64,000 nt of DNA from Aspidiotus rigidus (Eukaryota; Arthropoda; Insecta; Hemiptera; Diaspididae), in NCBI GenBank assembly GCA_035079385.1, contig JAVHKY010000053.1, positions 4,588,001 to 4,652,000 of the forward strand. The letters run 5' to 3'. The translations under genes and the position numbers were made by a program. The number at the start of each line of letters is the position of its first letter. Position 1 is the first letter of the stretch. Below are positions 57,480-64,000 of the stretch, one piece after another. The notes under the pieces are model-generated. The model was not told the origin of the DNA. It did not search any database and saw only the letters and a list, made by a program, of their open reading frames with translations.

Positions 57480-58110
57480 ATGAAGTTGAAAATATAGATG
57501 GTCAATCAGTGAATATGAAATTGCAAGAATTACGACCAGAAGATGTCAGTTTAGTTGAAGATAAACGTTACACTGTGATTGATTCCAAAACTTTGTCTGA
57601 ACTTCTTGCTGCAGCAGGGTTATCTAACCATAAAGTAAAATCAGTACTAAGGATGATGTTGAAGGTAGGACCAAATCGAGAAGTGAAGAAAGAATTCAGG
57701 GAGATATTAATATATTTTATTAAAAAATTCATAAATTTGATCCTGTCAAGATAGACAAATGTTATATAATTGTGAAGCAAGTCTAAGAACTGTGAAGGAA
57801 ACTCTAATTGAGTTATTATATGATACGCGAGAAGCTGATATTAATGAAGCATGGTTTGAAAGTTTTTTATTCAACATTTTCATGCAACAAGCAGAAATAT
57901 TACCTCACAAGAAAGTCAAAAGTACCGCTATAAATCAAGACATACGCACGGCAAAAGTTTGACGATCGATATTTTGTTTTGGAAGAATCGTAATCAAATC
58001 TGGAGAACAAGCACTTGCGAAATTGTTAAGGAAAAAATACTTTAAAGAAGCTGAAGGAACCGCTTTACCTTATGTACACCTTAATTGGTCTGGGAATCCA
58101 TAAATAATAC
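57480..58110 (+). pseudogene. Unrecognised broken coding sequence
   Basis: Coding-like peptides follow each other in changing frames on the plus strand: DEVENIDGQSVNMKLQELRP with EDVSLVEDKRYTVIDSKTL and HKVKSVLRMMLKVGPNREVK (57490-57754), then SLRTVKETLIELLYDTREAD and INEAWFESFLFNIFMQQAEI (57759-57962), then ALAKLLRKKYFKEAEGTALP with YVHLNWSGNP (about 58010-58100). The amino-acid mix is that of a real soluble protein. I do not recognise the family. There is no intron signal, so a decayed retrocopy or a transposon ORF is possible. Confidence 0.45.
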
Positions 58111-58639
58111 AAGAAGAAATGTAAATATATCGATCTGTTATTTACATAACGAGAACAAAGGGAAGGGCAAAAATGTTTGAGTTCTTCATTCTAGACATAT
58201 TTTAAAGTTCTAATTTGTTGATTTTGTTTACTAGGTTTTCACTATAAATTCAGTCAACAGAAAATTTTTATGAAAATTAGACCTCAGAATTGAGCATTTA
58301 TCATGTGATTTGGAGAAAATAACAACTTGAGCGTCATTCCTGTTGTGTTAGTTCAATTTTAGGATTGCTTCCTCAAATTTGAAGGATTTTACTAAGAGTA
58401 TCAAAATAGTATTGGCGCATAGGAAAACCTCAATGATGACAAACAAATATGTAAGGGGAGAGACTATTGAAAACTAGAAAAAGCCCTTTCTTGTTTGAAA
58501 TGACCCTGAAGAACCATGAAGAAAAAAGAAAAGAAATTGAAACAGTAAAGTAGATCGCAGCAGCCGACGGCTCCTCTGAAGGCGTAGTTGAGGGAGCCCT
58601 TGGAAAAATGGTAGCGAAGGAAGAAACTCAAGATAGCAC

Positions 58640-59230
58640 CCAGTACCATACAAAGGAAAGTACACAAAGAAGGTGATCAAGGCGTTGAGTGGTTATAATA
58701 TAGTAAATGTGGTCATCCATAATAACCCACGCGTGGGGAAAAGAACGAGCAATGACCAGACTGAGGAAAAGAACAACGGAAGCTTGAGCAGAGTGTACAA
58801 GTTCCGTTATTGCAGAGAGTGCGAAGACACCCACATTGGTGAGACTCAGAGGAAGTTTGACTTCAGGAGAAAGGAGCACGAAACATCAATGAGAAAGGAG
58901 GATGGCGAGTTTCTGTTTGGAAAACCCTGCAATGAAGAACGGCACAATGGTGAAGGAACAACCGCATGAAGAGAAGAAAACTCTGGGAACAGATTGAGAT
59001 TACAAAGGCCAAAAAGAAGAAAGGTTAGCCTCTTGAACATTGTAATCACGTTTGACAATGAAAGATAATTCATCCTGACGATTGGACGAGACAGAAACGA
59101 CAGAACGGACCAATAGAGAGTGATAGCAAACTTGATAGTCAATAGAAATGCGGTGCATAGGCGGAGCAGAATTAATGTAGCCAATCGGATCACAGTGTTA
59201 GCTTATAAGAACTAATGTTTAAGGCCTCAT
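58640..59230 (+). pseudogene. Penelope-like element fragment, GIY-YIG endonuclease
   Basis: The frame at 58673-58969 contains KALSGYNIVNVVIHNNPRVG, then SRVYKFRYCRECEDTHIGET with QRKFDFRRKEHE. VYK...C-x2-C...HIGET...R..EH is the GIY-YIG nuclease of Penelope-like elements (the second motif is usually YIGET; Tyr is His here). The 3'-UTR follows to the ribozyme motif at 59235. The RT upstream is lost. It differs in type from the minus-strand copies, whose motif is YIGMT. Confidence 0.75.
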
Positions 59231-59234
59231 TCCT

Positions 59235-59290
59235 CAGTCGAAATACAACTGATGATGGGGTAACACCCGAAAATACTCTTGTAAGTCAGC
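59235..59290 (+). ncRNA. Hammerhead ribozyme candidate at the Penelope 3' end
   Basis: CTGATGA at 59249-59255 and GAAA at 59269-59272 bracket a GGG/CCC stem (57-59 with 66-68). The outer stem pairs TACAA (59244-59248) with TTGTA (59279-59283). Between GAAA and TTGTA, ATACTC allows a one-base-pair stem III with an ATAC loop and the cleavage triplet CTC (cut after 59278). This is the type I layout with a very short stem III known from Penelope-like elements. One extra U after CTGATGA weakens stem II. Activity is not shown. Confidence 0.6.
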
Positions 59291-59333
59291 CAATAGAGTA
59301 GAATTGTGCCATGATCTTTTCAAGTAAAAATAT

Positions 59334-59414
59334 CTGACGAGGATACTCAAGGAGTAACACGAGAAAAGATGCAAAGGACCGCACGATAATTGAAAACACA
59401 AGCGCTTTCAGCTA
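59334..59414. repeat. Penelope terminal repeat, plus orientation
   Basis: CTGACGAGGATACTCAAGGA ... AAAACACAAGCGCTTTCAGC is the inverted partner of 60740-60822. The pair flanks Penelope copy A. The core CTGACGAG...CACGAGAAA resembles a decayed hammerhead. Confidence 0.8.
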
Positions 59415-59611
59415 ATCAGCCATTCTCAAAGGGTGGAAAGCAACTGAGCCTAACACCAAGAAGAACAAGCGACATCAAACGAGATCATGACCGAAGCTAC
59501 GAGTCATCGAAATGTCAATCATTCCCGTAGACTAATTCGATCAATCCTTCTTCAGGAAAGTACCCCTGTTCAAAACGGTAACGCTACTATTATTCCGATG
59601 TCGGAGGATTT

Positions 59612-59938
59612 CTATTGCCTCAAGGGCCAGACGTCCCTATGGAAGAGGACTTCAAACCCCTCTTCAAAATTGTGACCACTTTCGATCAAATGATCAGCAA
59701 AGGCTGACACCCCTACTTCCTTTTTCCTCTGAGCTTTTTTGTGTTCATCAACTCTAATTTGGAGTTGACGGCTGGTCATCCCTATATAGACGCTAGGGCA
59801 ATCTCCACAAGCCACCCTATAAACCTCTCCCCTCTCGGCCACTGGGATAGGGTCCTTTAGTTTGACGAAAAGGCTCTTAACAGTGTTGACATCATAGAAG
59901 GCTGGCCGAAAACCGAAGGGGCGGAGGATACGGCCCAA
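59612..59938 (-). pseudogene. Penelope GIY-YIG endonuclease domain, copy A
   Basis: After GRILRPFGFRPAFYDVNTVK the domain reads AERGEVYRVACGDCPSVYIG, MTSRQLQIRVDEHKKAQRKK. VYRV, YIGMT, the Arg of RQLQIR and the His of DEH are all present. The frame stops soon after HRDVWPLRQ, earlier than in copy C, through a frameshift. Confidence 0.88.
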
Positions 59939-60136
59939 CTACGATGAAGACTTGCCCAGAAACGGGAGCTTAATCCACCGTTTCCTACCATCTTCGTGTA
60001 AATCCCGGAGGAGGGAGGTCGTAGAGTCAAGGCATTTCCTTGTTTGCCTCCTACGAACCATAAGATCAACATCGACCCTGACCTGATTGACTCTAGCCAG
60101 GTGCTTTATAGTCACTAATTCTTTCTGGAAAGCGGC

Positions 60137-60733
60137 TTAACTCAATGGGATATGAATCAAGCGATGCATCATGCTATTAAAAGTAGCAACTTTGTGGGCA
60201 ACAGGTACAAATGACAACCCGTGGACGGTAATATCGGTCGAGGTATTTTTCCTGTAAATACCAAATTGATGGACGCCGTCAGTGACGGAAATAGACAAGT
60301 CCAAAAAGTTTATAACGGAGTCACCAACTTCCAGTGTAAATTTTATGGAAGGGTAAAGGCTGTTTAAATAATCCAGAAACTCGCCAAGGAGTTCTGTTGG
60401 ACCGGTCCACGCACACATAACGTCGTCAACGTACCTGTGCCTATAGTGTATATGACTCACAAACACCTGGGCTGAAGAGAACAGGTCGCCCTCAAATTTA
60501 GACATAAAATTTTCTGAAATAAGAGAACCCAGACGAGATCCAATAGAGATCCCCACCTCTTCAGGGAATTTGTAGAATTTACCATTAAATTTCCGAAAGT
60601 TCGGGGACCAACCGCCCCTCAATAGGTTAAAGAATTCGCCCATTTCCTCATAAGGGACGCCAGATTTTACAAGTAACTCCCCCATCCGCTGCGCAGTAAC
60701 AGCCTTTGGGTTGTTTGGAAATGGCCCCAGCAC
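60137..60733 (-). pseudogene. Penelope reverse transcriptase fragment, copy A
   Basis: The open stretch of 198 codons has EEVGISIGSRLGSLISENF, then HYRHRYVDDVMCAWTG (RT catalytic Y-V-D-D), then NFLDLSISVTDGVHQFGIYR and ASTDITVH-like wording (NTSTDITVHGLSFVPVAHKV). The palm is intact; the fingers are lost at the 5' truncation. Confidence 0.92.
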
Positions 60734-60739
60734 ACGATG

Positions 60740-60822
60740 TAGCCGAAAGCGCTCGTGTTTTCAATTTTCATGCCGTCCTTTGCATCTTTCTTTCGTGTTA
60801 CTCCTTTGAGTATCCTCGTCGG
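60740..60822. repeat. Penelope terminal repeat, inverted orientation
   Basis: TAGCCGAAAGCGCTCGTGTT ... TATCCTCGTCGG, the reverse complement of 59334-59414 at about 85% by eye. On the minus strand the core reads CGACGAG...CACGAAA, hammerhead-like. Its first 16 bases are identical to 46663-46678, the left end of the giant palindrome. Confidence 0.8.
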
Positions 60823-61180
60823 TTTTTATCCTTTGAGTGCAAAGTAGGTCACTATTGAAAATCCGCGAGGCCGAGTTACCCTCATTCTAGGCCTGGTATG
60901 CAGTATACTCGCAACTTAATCCAGAAATCTGCTAATTCGAAAGAGATGACGTCACAAACTAACAAAGTCACGAGTATTGATGACGTCACAGACAAATTCA
61001 AGCTGATGACGTCACAAATTAATGACATCGTGAGTCGTGATGACGTCACAAACATATTCCATGGACGATGATGACGTCACAAGGAGGTTCAAAGTCGTGT
61101 GCCTTGACTCGATATCGAAAATCCGCAGGTTTGGGACTGAGTTTCCTCTTTTTAATATCTTTACCGCCATCAGCACCCCA
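60823..61180. repeat. TGATGACGTCACAAA repeats
   Basis: GATGACGTCACAAA recurs four to five times (about 60948-61080), alternating with shorter AATGACATCG and GAGTATTGATGACGTCAC words. No coding sequence. Confidence 0.6.
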
Positions 61181-61184
61181 GCCA

Positions 61185-61695
61185 GTATTCGCACATTTCC
61201 TCATGAGGGACACCAGATTTTACAAGTAACTCGCCCATCCGCTGCATAGTAAACAGCCTTTGAGATGTTGGGAAATAGCCCCACCATATCGAAGGAACAT
61301 AAAGTTGAACCCTGAGGGAGGGAGACCTGCTTCAGATTGTTGGTGAGGGTTCATGAATTCAATACAGAATGGGGACACTCGAACTCCACTCTAGATTTGA
61401 ACCAGCGATCGAGCAATTTTGCAAGGGAGTAGGTGGGAGAGGCGACAAATGAGACCACGGGTCGCATAGGTACTCCTTCCTTATGAATTTTTGGTAGCCT
61501 GTACAGGAGGGGAGGAACGGAGTTAGGTTCCAAAATGGCTTTTTTGGTTAGAGGTTTCTTAATGATGAATTTACTATTGTTAACGAGAAGCCTAACATTT
61601 TTTAGAAAATTAGGAAAGTTGAACTGGGCATTCTTCTGAGCTCCGCATTGGTTGAGCACATCGTGGACCTTGGAATTAAAAAGGGTTGTACTCAA
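61185..61695 (-). pseudogene. Penelope-like element copy B, RT fingers only
   Basis: The minus-strand frame 61351-61695 has KVHDVLNQCGAQKNAQFNF, then LEPNSVPPLLYRLPKIHKEG and RPVVSFVASPTYSLAKLLDR. Continuing down, out of frame, it reaches the segment equivalent to the 5' edge of copy A (compare 61195-61290 with 60655-60735). It has lost everything downstream, and its 5' edge abuts the 3' end of copy C near 61690. Confidence 0.85.
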
Positions 61696-61835
61696 GAGAG
61701 TAACATTTTACAAAAGATACCACACAAAAACAAGCAGCCGCTAGCGCTTTCGGTTAATTAACCATCTTCTAAGCGTAAGTGAACGGAAGCGACTGAACCC
61801 AACACCAACGAAGACAGAGGAACACGAGATGAAAT
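61690..61835 (-). other. 3'-UTR of Penelope copy C
   Basis: This includes AGCCGCTAGCGCTTTCGG and, near 61688, TACTCAAGAGAGTAACA, the same landmarks as in the terminal repeats at 59334 and 60740. The ribozyme-like core is not preserved here. Confidence 0.6.
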
Positions 61836-62350
61836 TCATGATTGAACTAGCGAGTCATCAAATTGTGAATCATTCTCATACACTAATTCAATCAATCCCT
61901 CATCAGGAATGTACCTGTTCAGAACAGTGATGTCTTCATTATTCCGGTGTCTAATAATTTCTATATTTTCCAAAGCCAACCGCTTGAAGTACGAATTCTC
62001 CCTATGGAGGGGGGCCTCAAAACCTTCCTTAAACTTAAGGCCACCCTCAATTAAATGATCGGAGAATGCCGATTCACACAATTTACCCTTCTCCCAAGCC
62101 TTTCTATGCTCAGCCACCCGAATCTGGAGCTGGCGGCCTGTCATGCCTACGGAGATACCCGAGCAATTGTTGCACGCTACACTATAAACTCCACTCCTCT
62201 CGGCCACAGGAACGGGGTCTTTTAATCTTACAAGTAAACTTTTAACCGTGTTAGGATTATGAAATGCTGGCCGGAATCCAAAGGGGCGGAGGACTCGTCC
62301 TAATTTCAAAGAGAACTTGCCCAGGAAAGGAATTCTAATCCACCTTTTCT
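61836..62350 (-). pseudogene. Penelope GIY-YIG endonuclease domain, copy C
   Basis: The frame reads GRVLRPFGFRPAFHNPNTVK, then AERSGVYSVACNNCSGISVG with MTGRQLQIRVAEHRKAW. GVY is present, but the second motif is SVGMT, so its Tyr is lost, which would probably disable the nuclease. It is one frame away from the RT; the shift lies near 62350. The C-terminal part runs on to SQFDDSLVQS and a stop at 61836. Confidence 0.88.
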
Positions 62351-63361
62351 ACTGTCTAGGTGGTCCCTAGGGAGGGAGGTTGTGGAATCGAGGCATTTTC
62401 TAGTGAGCTTCCTCTGGACCATTAGGTCAACATCCACTCTAACTTGATTAACCCTGGCCAGGTGCTTAATAGTCACAAGTTCCTTTTGAAAAGCCGCCTG
62501 ACTCAAAGGTATTTGAGTCAGTCGATGAATTAGGCTATTGAAAGCCGCAATCTTATGGGCAGTAGGACAAAAGGACGAACCGTGGATAACGATATCGGTC
62601 GACGTTTGCTTTCTATAGATACCAAAATCATGGATGCCATCATTAATAGAGATGGACAAATCCAAAAAGTTTATTGATAAGCCACCGACTTCCAATGTGA
62701 ATTTTATGGAAGGGTATTGGCTATTTAAATAATTGAGGAACTCACTCAGGAGTTCCACAGGACCGGTCCACGCACATAATACGTCGTCCACGTACCTATG
62801 CCAGTAGTGGACGTGACTCAAGAACACCTGGCCAGAGGAAAATGAATCATTTTCGAATTTCGACATAAATACCTCCGAAATGAGCGAACCTAAGGGGGAG
62901 CCAATGGGAATCCCCACTTCTTCGGGGAACTCAAAAAATTTCTCATCAAACTTACAAAAATTAGGGGACCAGCAGATATTTAGAAGGCTGAAGAATTCCG
63001 CAAATTCTTCGTGAGGAACGTTAGCTTGAACTAGAAACTCGCCCATGTGTTGCATGGCTACGGCGTTTGGAATGTGAGAAAATAAACCTACAACATCAAA
63101 AGAACATAAAGTCGTTCCAGGAGGAAGACTGACGTCCTTCAACTTATCTGCAAAGAAACCGGAGTTCTTTACTGAATAATATGTAGAGTTTACCTCAACT
63201 CGAGACTTAAACCATCGATCGATGTATTTAGCTAAGATAGAAGTAGGTGACGAAACGAATGATACAACTGGCCGCATTGGGATATCTTTTTTGTGAACTT
63301 TCGGCAACCCATAAAGGAGGGGAGGAACCGGATTGGGTTCCAAGATGGTCTTTTTAGTCAA
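62306..63361 (-). pseudogene. Penelope reverse transcriptase, copy C
   Basis: An open frame of 351 codons contains, in order: VPPLLYGLPKVHKKDIPMRP, VVSFVSSPTSILAKYIDRWF, LCSFDVVGLFSHIP (first catalytic Asp), EEVGIPIGSPLGSLISEVF, HYWHRYVDDVLCAWTG (Y-V-D-D), LSINFLDLSISINDGIHDFG and HKIAAFNSLIHRLTQIPLS. This is the complete Penelope RT core. Frameshifts at both ends (near 63361 and 62350) separate it from the N-terminal region and the nuclease, so the copy is dead, but recently so. Confidence 0.94.
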
Positions 63362-64000
63362 GGGGCTTTTGATTATTCACGAGATTCCTCACTTCTTTGA
63401 TAAAATTTGGAAAATTGAAAGATGCATTTTCTTGGGCACCACACTGCCTGAGCACGTCATAAACTCCAGATACGTAGGAGGACTTATTCATAATTACGAC
63501 GGCATTACTTTTATCTGCCTTCGTAAGGATTAACCCCTCCTCCCTGACCTTCCTCTTTAGGCTTAGAATCGAGTCATGGCAAGCATTACTCATGAGAGGG
63601 AGGGGGGTACTGCAAATCATTTCGGCACACTTCTTCTGGATATTTACCCCAGGTCCAATTTTCACTGTGAGATCCGCCACGACGTTCGCGAGGGTCTCTT
63701 GATTTTGGAGGGGAGGTAGCCCAAACTTTAGTCCCTTCTCCAAGAGGGTCAATTCGTCTTCGTTAAACTCAACTCTACTGTAGTTGATGATACGCGGCTG
63801 AAACTGTTGGACAATTCCATCCTCAGCACAATCTTTTTTCTCAGCCGAGGCTTTTGCACTGAGGAGGGAGTCAATTTTGCCATTTTCTTTTTCTTTTAAT
63901 TCCTGTTCAAAATCACGACAACCTTCATTAACGGATTTTATAAACGAATCAAACTCACCACGATGAAGGAGGGAAGCCAACCTCGAATGGACCAAAAGGT
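63354..64000 (-). pseudogene. Penelope element copy C, N-terminal region, runs off the window
   Basis: The frame has FNEDELTLLEKGLKFGLPP, then ILTKADKSNAVVIMNKSSYV and YDVLRQCGAQENASFNFPNF, the N-terminal block before the RT fingers in Penelope proteins (KADKSNAVVIM is typical). It joins the RT after a one-base shift near 63361. The start of the element is beyond 64000. Confidence 0.9.

Larger units (their letters stand above)
59415..60739 (-). mobile_element. Penelope-like element copy A, 5'-truncated
   Basis: The minus-strand order is partial RT (60137-60733), linker, GIY-YIG (59612-59938) and 3'-UTR. It starts abruptly in RT at 60739, next to the inverted terminal repeat, and its 3' UTR (CTGAGCCTAACACCAAGAAG) is homologous to that of copy C near 61790. 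Such 5'-truncated copies with an opposed terminal repeat are characteristic of Penelope insertions. Confidence 0.85.

Noticed and set aside
59334..59380. A second full hammerhead ribozyme in the Penelope terminal repeat
   Set aside because: The CTGACGAG...GAAA core is suggestive, but no convincing cleavage triplet and outer stem could be paired in either copy, so it is reported only as hammerhead-like.

Overview
The window looks like nuclear DNA of an arthropod, most likely an insect. It is AT-rich and intron-rich, with canonical GT-AG splice sites, a conserved BMP-pathway gene spread over more than 33 kb, and introns and intergenic DNA filled with decayed insect-type transposable elements. 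There is no operon structure, no ribosome-binding sites and no prokaryotic gene. The species cannot be named from the sequence.

Two host genes are certain. Positions 1-279 (+) hold the last coding stretch of a heparan-sulfate glucosamine 3-O-sulfotransferase. On the minus strand, ten exons from 40918 down to 7768 join in one open frame of about 596 residues with consistent splice phases. They encode crossveinless-2/BMPER: five von Willebrand factor C domains, a VWD domain with a GDPHY motif, and a C8-type cysteine region ending in a natural stop. The first exon, with start codon and signal peptide, was not found. Its first visible intron is 16 kb and full of transposons. A third, uncertain host candidate is a 62-codon ORF at 44861 (+) that would encode a signal peptide plus a basic cysteine-patterned peptide.

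Almost everything else is mobile or repetitive. (1) Non-LTR retrotransposon fossils: an RNase H-bearing I-group element at 18.82-21.05 kb (-), an R1-like fragment at 26.85-27.83 kb (+) with a MITE inserted in it, an RT scrap at 43.75-44.04 kb (+) and an RNase H scrap at 57.2 kb (-). (2) A Penelope-like element (PLE) cluster at 58.6-64.0 kb: one plus-strand fragment ending in a hammerhead-ribozyme candidate and three minus-strand copies with RT and/or GIY-YIG domains, one flanked by inverted terminal repeats. Another PLE scrap lies at 45.5 kb. (3) DNA-transposon MITEs with recognisable termini and target duplications: hAT-like at 4069, 12458, 27153 and 56163; piggyBac-like at 53983; others at 26056 and 54205. 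(4) Foldback elements: a 2.74-kb near-complete palindrome (46.66-49.40 kb), a 2.87-kb one (27.96-30.82 kb), smaller relatives at 21.34 and 22.53 kb, and a half copy at 32.46 kb. (5) Arrays of a short unit containing TCGAAATTTTTCCAAGTCCC, often next to perfect TGACGTCA palindromes, and several minisatellites.

The most interesting material is the family of non-autonomous foldback elements whose arms are built from tandem repeats, the PLE-linked ribozyme motif and inverted ends, and the possible secreted peptide gene. No prokaryotic-style defence or biosynthetic system is present.
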